In this document: positions 17,172 through 27,418 of the stretch, piece by piece
How the letters are laid out: every line of letters begins with the position of its first letter
Numbering within the stretch: the stretch's first letter is position 1
Origin: Flammeovirga agarivorans
GTDB taxonomy: Bacteria; Bacteroidota; Bacteroidia; Cytophagales; Flammeovirgaceae
Direction of reading: 5' to 3'
NCBI RefSeq assembly: GCF_012641475.1
Contig: NZ_JABAIL010000007.1
Span: forward strand, 1 to 64,000
DNA: 64,000 nucleotides
Position numbers and translations under genes: made by a program
Notes under the pieces: model-generated
What the model was told of the DNA's origin: nothing
Database searches by the model: none
The model's input: the letters and a program-made list of their open reading frames with translations, nothing else

Positions 17172-18716
17172 ATGAAACACTTTACATTATATTTTTTAGT
17201 TTTTTTTTTGCTTTCAAATCTTTCTTTTGGACAGAAAAAAGCAAATTATAAGTCTGAAATAAAACAACTTGACAAATATTGTCAATCGATTATTGCTTCT
17301 TGGGAAGTTCCAAGTATGACTGTTGGGATTGTAAAAGACGGAGAATTAATTTTCTCTAAAGGCTATGGAACAAAAGAAGAAGGGGGAAAAGAAGTTCCCA
17401 ATAAAAACACATTATATGCTATCGCTAGTATTTCAAAAGGGTTTACAGCTACAATAATAGGCCAATTAGTAGATGAAGGAAAACTACATTGGGACGATAA
17501 GATTGTTGATTATATTCCTTATTTCGCAGTGTATGATCCATATATTTCTCAGATGATTACTGTTAAAGATATTTTATCACATAGAGTAGGTCTAGGTACG
17601 TTTTCTGGTGACATTATGTGGTATCAATCAGATTATACATCAAAGGAAATTATTGAAAGAATTAAATACGTCGATCAGAGTTTCGAACTAAGAGATGGCT
17701 TCGGGTATTCGAATCTTATGTTTATCACCGCTGGTGAATTAATAAAGACAGTGACTGGTAAATCTTGGGGAGAAAACGTTCAAGAAAGAATTCTAGATCC
17801 ATTGGGTATGGACCGAACAATCTATTCTTTAAAAGAACTAGATAAAAAGGGAAATTATGCTACACCTCATATGCTTATTGATAATACTGTAAACAAACCT
17901 ATTGAATGGACAAGCTGGGAGGAAATAGCAGCGACAGGAGGTTTAATTTCATCTGTAGAAGACCTTTCAAAGTGGCTTACCTTTAACATGAATAATGGAA
18001 TAATTGGTGAAGATACTTTAATGACAGCTTCAACAAGAAATACAATTTGGAAGTTACAGAATGTTTATACCTCTGACTTAACAAAAGCAAAGGTAAATAC
18101 ACATTTTTCAGGTTATGGTCTTGGATGGGGGATTAAGGATTATCATGGTAAAATGAGGGTAAGTCACTCAGGTGGATATGATGGTATGATTACTATGGTG
18201 ACTATGATACCTGATGAAAATCTTGGTGTAATTGTTTTGACGAATGGTCTAAAGTCACCAATCAGTGCAGCATCAAACTATGCTGTAGATTTATTTATGG
18301 GTTTGGATGAAATTCCTGATTATAGTTCAAAATATTTACAATATTCTAATGATCGATATAAAAATGATCATAGAATAAAAGATATAGAAAATAGTAAAGT
18401 TGAGGGCACAAAACCAACACTTGACTTGACTTCTTATGAAGGGGTGTATCATTCTGACTTGAATGGGGATATTACAGTTAGACTAAAGGATGGAAATCTT
18501 ACTATAGAGTTTGAACACCAAAACATGTTAAATGCAAAGTTGACACATTGGAATTATGATACTTTTAAGATGGAATGGTATAGACAAAGTCCTTGGTTTA
18601 CTCTTGGTACTGTAAAATTTGATACTGATAACCAAAATAAGATAATTGGGCTTTCATTTGATGTTCCGAATAACGATTTCTATTTTAATGAAATAAAAGC
18701 AAAAAGAATACAGTAA
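17172..18716 (+). CDS. Secreted serine hydrolase, beta-lactamase class C / PBP4* family
   Basis: This 514-residue exported protein has a signal peptide to about residue 20. The serine beta-lactamase-like catalytic set is complete: SISK at 86-89 (Ser nucleophile and Lys), YSN near 178, and HSGG near 337. A C-terminal domain of about 110 residues (from about 405) resembles the DUF3471-type lipocalin-like domain found on such hydrolases. Likely reactions are D-amino-acid peptide or ester hydrolysis, not necessarily antibiotic resistance. Its stop codon overlaps the start of the next gene (TAATG), so translation is probably coupled. Confidence 0.87.
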   Translation: MKHFTLYFLVFFLLSNLSFGQKKANYKSEIKQLDKYCQSIIASWEVPSMTVGIVKDGELIFSKGYGTKEEGGKEVPNKNTLYAIASISKGFTATIIGQLVDEGKLHWDDKIVDYIPYFAVYDPYISQMITVKDILSHRVGLGTFSGDIMWYQSDYTSKEIIERIKYVDQSFELRDGFGYSNLMFITAGELIKTVTGKSWGENVQERILDPLGMDRTIYSLKELDKKGNYATPHMLIDNTVNKPIEWTSWEEIAATGGLISSVEDLSKWLTFNMNNGIIGEDTLMTASTRNTIWKLQNVYTSDLTKAKVNTHFSGYGLGWGIKDYHGKMRVSHSGGYDGMITMVTMIPDENLGVIVLTNGLKSPISAASNYAVDLFMGLDEIPDYSSKYLQYSNDRYKNDHRIKDIENSKVEGTKPTLDLTSYEGVYHSDLNGDITVRLKDGNLTIEFEHQNMLNAKLTHWNYDTFKMEWYRQSPWFTLGTVKFDTDNQNKIIGLSFDVPNNDFYFNEIKAKRIQ

Positions 18717-19078
18717 TGAAAGAATTTATCGTAAGAATATTAGTCTCGGCTATAGCAGTTTGGGCTTGTGCTGGTGTGCTAGGACAGTTTACAACTGAAG
18801 TAAGTGTCACCAATTATGGAACTGCAATATGGGCAGCTTTAGCTATAGGTGTTCTAAATGCCTTTGTTAAACCCATTTTAACTTTATTGACATTACCAAT
18901 TACTGTCTTTACTTTGGGGCTTTTTCTACTAGTGATCAATGCACTAATGTTTTATTGGGCAGGTAGTTGGGTAGATGGTTTTTCAACAGGAGGATTAGGT
19001 ACATCGTTTGTATTTAGTTTGTTTTATTCAACAGTGCTAACGTTTTTAGATTCCCTTTTTGGAGTGAGAAGAGATTAA
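18716..19078 (+). CDS. Small membrane protein, phage-holin 4 (DUF360-like) family
   Basis: This 120-residue protein has four hydrophobic helices. The order and motifs (LGVLNAFVKPILTLLTLPITVFTLGLFLLVINALMFY in outline) are typical of the PF04020 family, often named phage-holin-like though it is found in normal bacterial genomes. Its true role is not known. It overlaps the serine hydrolase gene by 1 base, so both are one operon, perhaps for cell-envelope work. A strong terminator follows. Confidence 0.85.
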   Translation: MKEFIVRILVSAIAVWACAGVLGQFTTEVSVTNYGTAIWAALAIGVLNAFVKPILTLLTLPITVFTLGLFLLVINALMFYWAGSWVDGFSTGGLGTSFVFSLFYSTVLTFLDSLFGVRRD

Positions 19079-19092
19079 TTACCACAAATAGG

Positions 19093-19130
19093 AAAAGCCA
19101 CTAAATTCAATTATTTAGTGGCTTTTTTTT
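19093..19130. terminator. Bidirectional terminator
   Basis: AAAAGCCACTAAAT pairs with ATTTAGTGGCTTTT, followed by a T-run. It separates the convergent holin-like and metY genes. Confidence 0.9.
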
Positions 19131-19154
19131 GTATTATAGAATTATATATATATC

Positions 19155-20471
<1,317 letters not shown>

Positions 20472-20615
20472 TCAAAAGGTTAGATTAATTTTTGATTACA
20501 ACTTTTACTAGAAATGAATACTCTAGTCAGTCTATAGGTAAATCTAGTAAACATTTTTGATATTACTAATATAATGGAATTTGGGTTTAGAAAATTTAAG
20601 AATCAGAAAAATATA

Positions 20616-20632
20616 GATGACTTATATGCTAC
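20616..20632. repeat. Iteron in an intergenic region
   Basis: GATGACTTATATGCTAC matches the origin copies at 5363 and 5469. It lies 58 bases before the start of the next gene. Confidence 0.75.
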
Positions 20633-20689
20633 TTATAGGGTTTTTTCGAGGAATTGTCGCTTAAGTAATTGAAACATAAAACAATCGAC

Positions 20690-21349
20690 ATGAAAAATAA
20701 CTTTTTATTCATTTTCTCAATTCTTTTATCATTTGCTGTGAGAGCGCAATCCACTGCTGATTTCACTAATTATCATATGGTAGGTGGTAGTATTGGTACT
20801 TCTTTATATTCAGGTGGTTATGTTAATCAAAACCAACGCATCTTCGATGGGAAAAGTCATCAGCCATCTTTTCAGCTGTATTATCAAACAAGATTATCAA
20901 GAAGGTTTCATTTAAGATACCAAACCTCTCTATCTGGTTTATCATCTAGAGATTTAAGGGCAAATAGCGAAACCTATGGCCAAAATGCTTTTAATACTAC
21001 AATTTTAGAAGTCGCACCTATTTTTATTTTCGATTTAGGTAATATTGAGAGATTAAATAATAGAAATACACAATGGTATTTAATGGGAGGTACAGGTGTA
21101 TTTTTAGCAGAAGTAAACCATCATTTATTGAATACTAAGGCCAATAAAGCAGGGGGAACTTTAAATTTTGGTATCGGTATGAGACATAGAATCAAAGACA
21201 ATTGGTTTTTAACAGCCGAAGCAATGGGTAGAGTGACTTCATCAAATACATTGGATTTAAACAGAACACAACAATCACCAACTGACTTATATGCTACATT
21301 CCAAATAGGTGTTGCTTACAGAATCAGAGGAAAGAGATTTATAAGATAA
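20690..21349 (+). CDS. Outer-membrane beta-barrel protein
   Basis: This protein of about 219 residues has a signal peptide (MKNNFLFIFSILLSFAVRAQ) and a small beta-barrel body with repeated aromatic-ended strands (FQLYYQTRLSRRFHLRYQTSL). It ends in a strand plus RGKRFIR. I chose the ATG at 20690 over the in-frame TTG at 20669 because it gives a clean signal peptide. It lies just before a sensor kinase and regulator pair and might sense or be controlled with it, but a 71-base gap separates them. An iteron at 21281 encodes TDLYAT. Confidence 0.8.
   Translation: MKNNFLFIFSILLSFAVRAQSTADFTNYHMVGGSIGTSLYSGGYVNQNQRIFDGKSHQPSFQLYYQTRLSRRFHLRYQTSLSGLSSRDLRANSETYGQNAFNTTILEVAPIFIFDLGNIERLNNRNTQWYLMGGTGVFLAEVNHHLLNTKANKAGGTLNFGIGMRHRIKDNWFLTAEAMGRVTSSNTLDLNRTQQSPTDLYATFQIGVAYRIRGKRFIR
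21281..21297. repeat. Intragenic iteron
   Basis: ACTGACTTATATGCTAC near the 3' end of the outer-membrane protein gene encodes TDLYAT. Confidence 0.75.
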
Positions 21350-21420
21350 ACATTGCTTAACACTGTTTTTTGGAGGAATTATTATAGATTAGTATAAATT
21401 AGTCTAACATCAATTGTTAT

Positions 21421-22467
21421 ATGATTTTATTAGAACGGAACTATAAATGGCTTCCTCCAATTCTTTCTTTTGTCATCTCCTTAATACTATTTGTATTTAC
21501 GTATTGGGCGGCGTCGAAAGAATTTATGATCCGGGAGATGTTGGGGTATCCCATCACTTATTTATATTTCATTTATTTTAATGGGACTGTCTACTTAAGT
21601 ATTAAGTTATCTAAGTTTTTCTATAATATTAAATACTTTCAGATACATACAAATACAAGGTTATTTGTTGAGTTGATGTCTTTATTCGCAATGAGTTTCA
21701 TCTTTTTTTATGTTACTTTAATCACTTCCAGTGTGATGAGCGGTAGGGGAGATGCGATTATCTTTACTAAGAATAATACTATTATAGGAGTATTTCAAGG
21801 ATTGGTATTATTACTATATTCTTCATTAACGATCACACAAGATTTCTTGAACAAATGGCGTCAGAGTTCCATTGAAATTTCAGAATTGCAAAAACAAAAA
21901 CTGAGGGCAGAGAATAGAGCATTACAAGCTCATCTTAATCCGCACTTTTTATTTAACAGTCTTAATGTGTTGATATCTGAAATAGATTATGATCCTAAGA
22001 GTGCGAAAAGATTTGCATTGGATTTATCAACGATCTACAGATATGTTTTAAATAGTAAGGACAAAGAATTAGTTTCTTTTAAAGAAGAATGGGAAGTAAT
22101 GCAGGGGTATATACATTTGCATCAAGTGAGATTAGGTGAAGGTTTAATATTTGAAAGTGAAATACATAAAGATTCATTGGATAAGAAAATCCCTCCACTT
22201 AGTTTACAACTCCTTCTTGAAAATTGTTTTAAACACAATCAAGCTACATTAAGAAAACCATTACATTTAAGTATCATTTCAGATACAAATAAAGTGATTG
22301 TAAAGAATAATGTTCAATTAAAATCACAGAAACCTGAATCGTATAACATAGGCCTTAAATATTTAAATGATAGTTTTCATCATATTGACTCAAATGCTAC
22401 AGTCAAGATTGAACAAAATGAAAACGAATTTATAGTAGAAATACCTTTACTAACAATAGATAAATAA
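21421..22467 (+). CDS. LytS/YehU-type sensor histidine kinase
   Basis: This 348-residue protein has four hydrophobic helices in the first 140 residues. A short coiled coil (about 148-170) follows, then the His_kinase (PF06580) box LQAHLNPHFLFNSLNVL with phospho-acceptor H175, and an ATPase part with LSLQLLLENCFKHN (N box). There is no extracellular sensor domain of note. It should phosphorylate the LytTR regulator whose start overlaps its end. Two iterons lie in the coding region (22271, 22385). Confidence 0.92.
   Translation: MILLERNYKWLPPILSFVISLILFVFTYWAASKEFMIREMLGYPITYLYFIYFNGTVYLSIKLSKFFYNIKYFQIHTNTRLFVELMSLFAMSFIFFYVTLITSSVMSGRGDAIIFTKNNTIIGVFQGLVLLLYSSLTITQDFLNKWRQSSIEISELQKQKLRAENRALQAHLNPHFLFNSLNVLISEIDYDPKSAKRFALDLSTIYRYVLNSKDKELVSFKEEWEVMQGYIHLHQVRLGEGLIFESEIHKDSLDKKIPPLSLQLLLENCFKHNQATLRKPLHLSIISDTNKVIVKNNVQLKSQKPESYNIGLKYLNDSFHHIDSNATVKIEQNENEFIVEIPLLTIDK
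22271..22286. repeat. Intragenic iteron in the sensor kinase
   Basis: GTATCATTTCAGATAC is a near-perfect dyad iteron. It encodes part of SIISDT. Confidence 0.7.
22385..22400. repeat. Intragenic iteron in the sensor kinase
   Basis: TTGACTCAAATGCTAC encodes part of HIDSNAT. Confidence 0.6.
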
Positions 22468-23234
22468 TGAAGATCTTAATTATTGAAGACGAAATTCCTG
22501 CACAACGTTATCTTAAAAAAACAGTGCAAACCTTATTACCAGAAGCGGAGTTTTTATTTCCTATACAATCGGTAGAAGAGGGATTAGAGTTTTTTAAAGA
22601 AGAAAATACAAAGATCGACCTCATATTTTCTGATATTCAACTAACAGATGGTGAGAGTTTTGATATTTTTAAAGAAGTAGAAATAGATGTTCCTATCATT
22701 TTTGTGACAGCATACAATCAATATGCCCTAAAAGCTTTTGAGGTAAACAGTATTGATTATATACTAAAACCCTTTGATGAAGAGAATATCCAAAATGCTA
22801 TCGATAAATTTCAGACTAGAAAGTCTGCACCAGTATCAAAAGAGTTGATAAGTAGCATTTCAGATACTATTCAAAATCAGAAAGAGGTTTATCGAAAAAG
22901 AATATGGGTCAACTTACCAATTAACCTTTCGGTTTTAAAAGTAGATGAGATCAATTGTTTTTACTCTAAAAATAAAGTTGTTCATGTTCTTTCCAATAGT
23001 GACCTAAATGCTACATTAGATCTATCATTGGATAAATTGGAAGATCAGTTAGATCCAAAAGACTTTTTTAGGGTGAATAGGCAGTTTATTGTTCAGATTA
23101 ATGCTGTAAAATCAATAGAACCTTATTATAACGGAAAATGGGTTTTGAGGATAAAAGGGTTCGAGCAAGAGGAAATTATTATTCCAAAGGAGAAAGTTTC
23201 GAAATTTAAACAATGGGTCGTTAAAACGGATTAA
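22467..23234 (+). CDS. LytTR-family response regulator
   Basis: This 255-residue regulator has a receiver domain (1-120) with acidic E7/D8, phospho-acceptor D56 in LIFSDIQLTDG, T81 and K101. A LytTR DNA-binding domain fills the C-terminal 110 residues (VNLPINLSVLKVDEINCFYS to PKEKVSKFK), with the typical FFRVNRQFIV. It overlaps the sensor gene by 1 base (TAATG). LytTR regulators often bind direct repeats upstream of envelope or adhesion genes. Two iterons lie inside (22852, 22998); the second gives SDLNAT. Confidence 0.93.
   Translation: MKILIIEDEIPAQRYLKKTVQTLLPEAEFLFPIQSVEEGLEFFKEENTKIDLIFSDIQLTDGESFDIFKEVEIDVPIIFVTAYNQYALKAFEVNSIDYILKPFDEENIQNAIDKFQTRKSAPVSKELISSISDTIQNQKEVYRKRIWVNLPINLSVLKVDEINCFYSKNKVVHVLSNSDLNATLDLSLDKLEDQLDPKDFFRVNRQFIVQINAVKSIEPYYNGKWVLRIKGFEQEEIIIPKEKVSKFKQWVVKTD
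22852..22867. repeat. Intragenic iteron in the response regulator
   Basis: GTAGCATTTCAGATAC encodes part of SSISDT in the linker between the receiver and LytTR domains. Confidence 0.7.
22998..23015. repeat. Intragenic iteron in the response regulator
   Basis: AGTGACCTAAATGCTACA encodes SDLNAT, exactly the peptide and nearly the DNA of the site in rep at 4724-4741. Confidence 0.75.
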
Positions 23235-23251
23235 TATTAAAATAAATAATT

Positions 23252-23866
23252 ATGTTGAGCCTTTTTGACCAAAACTTCAACCAAGAAAAAAACTTATTAC
23301 CATATGATGGAGAAGTTCTTTATTATGGTAAAATTCTTTCTCAAGCCGATGCAACACATACTTTTCAACACTTGATGAAAACTATTGAATGGCAAAATGA
23401 TATAGTAAATATTTTTGGAAAGGAAATTATTACCAAACGGAAAATGGCTTGGTATGGCACTTCTGTTTACGATTATACTTATTCAAATATTACAAGAAGG
23501 TCTTTGTTGTTAACAAAAGAACTTCAAGAATTATTAGGTAAAGTAGAGGAGGTGAGTAAAGAAAATTATAATTCTTGTTTATTGAACCTCTACCATGATG
23601 GTTCAGAAGGGATGGGTTATCATAGTGATGATGAAAAAGACATGAAAGAATTTGGAACCATTGCCTCTTTATCGCTTGGAGCGGAACGAAAATTTTCTTT
23701 TAAACATAAAGAATCAAAAGAGAGAATCGATATTCTTCTTGAGCATGGATCCTTATTATTAATGAAAGGCGAAACACAAAAATATTGGAAACATGCATTA
23801 CCAAAATCTAAAAAGGTAATTTATCCAAGGATAAACCTGACTTTCCGTTCCATTCATCTTAAATAA
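23252..23866 (+). CDS. AlkB-like 2-oxoglutarate/Fe(II) dioxygenase
   Basis: This 204-residue protein has the AlkB-type jelly-roll features. The iron ligands are H124 and D126 in GYHSDDE and H181 in WKHALP. The 2-oxoglutarate-binding RxNLTFR box is at R193-R199, and NLYHDGSEGMGYHSD matches ALKBH2/3-like bacterial members. These enzymes remove alkyl groups from damaged DNA or RNA bases. It starts 17 bases after the LytTR gene and is probably in the same transcript, though it need not be related in function. Confidence 0.9.
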   Translation: MLSLFDQNFNQEKNLLPYDGEVLYYGKILSQADATHTFQHLMKTIEWQNDIVNIFGKEIITKRKMAWYGTSVYDYTYSNITRRSLLLTKELQELLGKVEEVSKENYNSCLLNLYHDGSEGMGYHSDDEKDMKEFGTIASLSLGAERKFSFKHKESKERIDILLEHGSLLLMKGETQKYWKHALPKSKKVIYPRINLTFRSIHLK

Positions 23867-23898
23867 AAACGAACTTATTTTACTTGAAAATCCTAAAT

Positions 23899-24861
23899 AT
23901 GAAGAACTTACATTTTTTCTACTTATTTTTCATTTTTCCTTTTTTTACTGTAGCTCAAGATTTATCAAAAGTAGATGAAATAGTTATTGATAAATTACTG
24001 AAAATCAAAAACATTGAGCATCTGTCAGAAAAGATTAATCATACTTTTACGTCAGATTTAGAAAAAGTAAGAGCAATATATTGTTATATAGGAAACACTA
24101 TCGCTTATGATGTTGAGGCATGGCAACGTCCAAGTCAACCTTTCAGCTATACCTATTCAAATGAAGCAGAAAAACAGAAAATATTAGAAGAATATAAATA
24201 CAACACAGCAGAAAAAACGTTAAGAGAGGCAAAAGGAGTTTGTGATGGTTACTCTAAATTATTTGAAGTTTTGTGTGTAAAGGTAGGGGTGGAATGTCAA
24301 ACTATTGAGGGGACTTCAAAAGCTTTTATTTCTGATTTGAAAAAATCAAACCCAAAACAAATAACAAATGATCATGCTTGGAATGTGATAAAAATTGATG
24401 ATCAATGGCATTTAATAGATGTAACGTGGGCTTCTGGAGGGATAGACGAGAATTTAAAATTCTATAAAAAGTATACAGACATTTACTTTATGATGGATCC
24501 AGAACAATTTGTGCTAAATCATTACCCTTCTGATCAGAAATGGACGTTATGTGATATTACTAAACAACAGTTTTTAGATTTTCCAATTTACTATTTATCA
24601 TACTTCGAAAATAATATCAAACTGATCTCTCCAAAAAGTAAGGTATTCTCCGATAAAAAAGGAGGACAATTAGTTTTTGAAAAAGGAACAGATGTATCAC
24701 AAATGTTATTCGGCTTTTCTGGTGATAAATATGCACTAGATGTAGAAATCGAAGAAATTGATAGTAAAATATTAATAAATGTACCGTCAACAGAGTACAG
24801 GTCAGAATTATTTACTATTTTTTATAAGAATGAAAGTATAGTAACCTTTATTACGAACTAG
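23899..24861 (+). CDS. Secreted transglutaminase-like protein
   Basis: This protein of about 320 residues has a signal peptide (to about residue 20) and a transglutaminase-like papain-fold domain. The catalytic set is KGVCDGYSKLFEVLC (Cys), NDHAWNVIKIDDQWHLIDVTWA (His and Asp). Such domains in bacteria act as proteases or peptide cross-linkers. The C-terminal 100 residues look beta-rich and have no match I know. I chose the ATG at 23899 over the TTG at 23884 because it gives a better signal peptide. Confidence 0.87.
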   Translation: MKNLHFFYLFFIFPFFTVAQDLSKVDEIVIDKLLKIKNIEHLSEKINHTFTSDLEKVRAIYCYIGNTIAYDVEAWQRPSQPFSYTYSNEAEKQKILEEYKYNTAEKTLREAKGVCDGYSKLFEVLCVKVGVECQTIEGTSKAFISDLKKSNPKQITNDHAWNVIKIDDQWHLIDVTWASGGIDENLKFYKKYTDIYFMMDPEQFVLNHYPSDQKWTLCDITKQQFLDFPIYYLSYFENNIKLISPKSKVFSDKKGGQLVFEKGTDVSQMLFGFSGDKYALDVEIEEIDSKILINVPSTEYRSELFTIFYKNESIVTFITN

Positions 24862-24975
24862 TCACTACCAAAATATATGGAATCGCTTGGAAGTCTTTAT
24901 TGCTAGAATTAATTTCGAATAAATTTTACTTGTATAATTAGAACTCAATACAACTATTGTTATAAAAATATAACC

Positions 24976-25728
24976 ATGAAACAGGTTTTGGATAAGTTTT
25001 CTTCTTCATCTTCATCATATAAAAAATTTCGTCCTAGATACCCTGATAGTCTTTTTGAAAAGATTATGGAGCATGTAAAAGATACTAATGATGTCTTAGA
25101 TTGTGGTACAGGAAATGGGCAGGCTACAAGATACCTTTCGAAAAATTTTAAGAGTGTAATAGGAATTGATATTAGTAAAAATCAAATCAATAATGCTGAA
25201 AGTGAAAGGAATATTTGGTATTTGGAAGGAAATGCTAATGCCACTCGATTTAAGGATGAATCTTTTGATCTAATTACGGCTGCACAGTCATTACATTGGT
25301 TTGATTTAGAGGCTTTTAATCAAGAAGCAATTCGTTTACTTCGACCTGGAGGAGTAATTGCACTTTTCGGATATAATCTATTTAAAGTGAATCCTGAAAT
25401 AGATGAAATGATCAGTTACTTTTATTACGATGTGATTGGCCCTTATTGGGATGACGAAAGAAAAATTCTAGAAGAGGAATACAAAAATATACCTTTTGAT
25501 TTTGAAGAAATTCCACAAAATGAGGTTGTTGATATGGTTGTAAATTGGGATTTAGACCAACTTTATGGGTATTTACATACTTGGTCAAGTGTAAAAAAGT
25601 ACATGGAAGAAAATCCAACCCATGATCCTGTTGATGATCTTTTTAAACATCTTAAACCTGTATGGGGAGAAAAAAGTAAGCATGAAGTCGTATTTCCAGT
25701 CTTTTTAAAAGTTGGAATAAAGAAATAA
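24976..25728 (+). CDS. Class I SAM-dependent methyltransferase
   Basis: This 250-residue protein has the Rossmann SAM-binding fold. Motif I is VLDCGTGNGQATRYLS (near 38-53), the acidic end of strand 2 is GIDISKNQI, and motif III is FDLITAAQSLHWFD. This is the Methyltransf_11 type often annotated as trans-aconitate or ubiquinone-like methyltransferase; the QSLHWFD box is common in that branch. The substrate is unknown. It is a single gene ending at a hairpin shared with the next, convergent gene. Confidence 0.88.
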   Translation: MKQVLDKFSSSSSSYKKFRPRYPDSLFEKIMEHVKDTNDVLDCGTGNGQATRYLSKNFKSVIGIDISKNQINNAESERNIWYLEGNANATRFKDESFDLITAAQSLHWFDLEAFNQEAIRLLRPGGVIALFGYNLFKVNPEIDEMISYFYYDVIGPYWDDERKILEEEYKNIPFDFEEIPQNEVVDMVVNWDLDQLYGYLHTWSSVKKYMEENPTHDPVDDLFKHLKPVWGEKSKHEVVFPVFLKVGIKK

Positions 25729-25734
25729 ATAATA

Positions 25735-25767
25735 AGAGGTGGTTAGATTAATTTTTATCCACCTTTT
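25735..25767. terminator. Probable bidirectional terminator
   Basis: GAGGTGG pairs with CCACCTT around a long AT loop and is followed by a T-run. It lies between convergent genes. Confidence 0.55.
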
Positions 25768-26115
25768 TTATAATAAAGCCACTGGCTTGAAATCAATTAA
25801 CTGACAAAGATTTAATATCAATACTTCCTCAGAAGGATGGAATTCATTATCGATATTCGCTATTTCAATTAACTTTTCATATACCACTTCTTTTTTATTT
25901 GTAGGCATATTTTTTAGAATCTTAATACATTCTTTTTTGTTTAATGACTGTGCCAACTCAATACAATTTTCATCTAAACTTAGTTGTTGTTTAAAATCTT
26001 CAAGGTATAGTAATTCAGCTTGATCTACTTTGCAGTCAGCGTGGATCATGTCTTCTATCACTTTAAGAAATGATAGTTTTTCCGGGTAATCAAAATCAGT
26101 TACAAAATTCTTCAT
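25768..26115 (-). CDS. Small helical protein, possibly TerB-like
   Basis: This 115-residue acidic and helical protein has a TerB-like outline: LSFLKVIEDMIHADCKVDQAELLYLEDF near the start and KLIEIANIDNEFHPSEEVLIL near the end, two repeats of an acidic helix pair. TerB-like domains bind metals and often act in stress or chaperone systems. The match is by eye and weak. I chose the ATG at 26115 over a TTG two codons upstream. Confidence 0.6.
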   Translation of the reverse strand: MKNFVTDFDYPEKLSFLKVIEDMIHADCKVDQAELLYLEDFKQQLSLDENCIELAQSLNKKECIKILKNMPTNKKEVVYEKLIEIANIDNEFHPSEEVLILNLCQLIDFKPVALL

Positions 26116-26242
26116 AAGCAATAGTTTTCATCTTACCTTAATAACATAAAATCATGGGTAAACGTCGATATTTATAAGTATAAGCCTAACAATTCTTGAT
26201 ATAGGTCAATTACTATTTACCTTTGTAATAAGAATTAAGTTT

Positions 26243-26662
26243 ATGGAAAAAATCAAGTTTATAAAAGTGCCACAATGGGCAGAATTACTAATGCATGCAT
26301 TTGCTATAGTATTGGTTGTTTATGGTAGTGGTACAATAGAATCAGTTCTTTCAGCATCGGAGAGAAATATAATTATGGGTACTGGGTTTGCCGTATTAAT
26401 TATTTTTCAAAGTAAGGTATTTTGGTGGAAACATGTAGTAGATATTACGAAAACGGGTATTTATATTAAAGTGAATACAAAGAAAGGTATACGCTTTCGA
26501 TTTAAGGATATTCTATCTTCTTCACTTAAAAAAGACATCTTAACGATTACCTTAAAAAGTAAAGAAGAGTTTGAAATATCATTAAAAAATATTGATAGAA
26601 ATGATGTACAGGAACTTAATTATTTACTAATGAGCAAGGTGATTGATAAAATTGAACGTTAA
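26243..26662 (+). CDS. Small membrane protein with a C-terminal PH-like region
   Basis: This 139-residue protein has two hydrophobic helices (about 13-32 and 43-58). A soluble part of about 75 residues with alternating beta strands follows (VDITKTGIYIKVNTKKGIRFRFKDI, KDILTITLKSKEEFEISL), reminiscent of bacterial PH domains. I do not know its function. It converges on the START-like gene with only 2 bases between the stop codons. Confidence 0.7.
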   Translation: MEKIKFIKVPQWAELLMHAFAIVLVVYGSGTIESVLSASERNIIMGTGFAVLIIFQSKVFWWKHVVDITKTGIYIKVNTKKGIRFRFKDILSSSLKKDILTITLKSKEEFEISLKNIDRNDVQELNYLLMSKVIDKIER

Positions 26663-26664
26663 TC

Positions 26665-27294
26665 TTATTTATAATCCTCTGCTTCTTTTAGTATGTTGAC
26701 AATCATGTCAGAAGGGCCTGCTGGTAACCAAGTTTTCACAAGGAAATCAGGAGCTTTTGTAACAGGTGTCATGCTTACATCCATGATTAGTTCTGACTGA
26801 CCATTTTCTAATTTTGTAATGATATATTTTAAGTTGTAATGCACCATTCTTTTAACATCACCTTTCTCATGTGCGTTTGGTGTTGACCATCCAATTAATT
26901 CAGTGGAGTCTTCTCTTTGCACCTCTTTCATTGTCACAATGAGATCATTATTTGGAATCGGGAATGGAGCATCAATAAAGTAATAAACGAGCCATTCGCC
27001 ATTGGGAAGGTCTTTAAGTTTTTTACTTTCTTCCGTGTCTTTACTAAAATTTTTGTGAGTACTAGCATCTTTTAGAAGAGCTAAAATTTTCTCAGATTCA
27101 ATATCAGTGATTGTTGAGGCTTTATATTCTACAATTTGTCTATTTTTTCCATCTACTTTTGTTGTAAATACTCTACTTGTTACTGTGATACTTCCTTCTT
27201 CAGTAGTTTCTGTGTTCCACTGAGCGTCTTGAGCATTTGTAAGTAAACTAATGCTTAATAAAATTGATACAATAATATATCTTGAAAAAATCAT
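26665..27294 (-). CDS. Secreted START/SRPBCC-like lipid-binding protein
   Basis: This 209-residue protein has a signal peptide cut near TNAQ (residue 21). The body resembles the START/SRPBCC fold: ITDIESEKILALLKDASTHKNFSKD, then WLVYYFIDAPFPIPNNDLIV, which is a hallmark phrase (PFP-xxNRD-V) in bacterial START-like proteins, and a final helix with KTWLPAGPSDMIVNILKEAED. It may bind a hydrophobic ligand in the periplasm. It has no clear operon partner. Confidence 0.8.
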   Translation of the reverse strand: MIFSRYIIVSILLSISLLTNAQDAQWNTETTEEGSITVTSRVFTTKVDGKNRQIVEYKASTITDIESEKILALLKDASTHKNFSKDTEESKKLKDLPNGEWLVYYFIDAPFPIPNNDLIVTMKEVQREDSTELIGWSTPNAHEKGDVKRMVHYNLKYIITKLENGQSELIMDVSMTPVTKAPDFLVKTWLPAGPSDMIVNILKEAEDYK

Positions 27295-27418
27295 TCTCTT
27301 TAATTTAGTCTGTATTGAAGATATTCAATATTGTTGAACTTCAAAAATAAAAATCTTTCAGTGTGAAATAAAACTGATATATTCGGTCAATCAATCATAT
27401 CAAATTTATTCCCATCAA

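Noticed and set aside
20904-20921. GGTTTCATTTAAGATACC in an outer-membrane protein gene
   Set aside because: It misses a key base of the first half (GTTTC for GTATC); kept out of the site list as uncertain.
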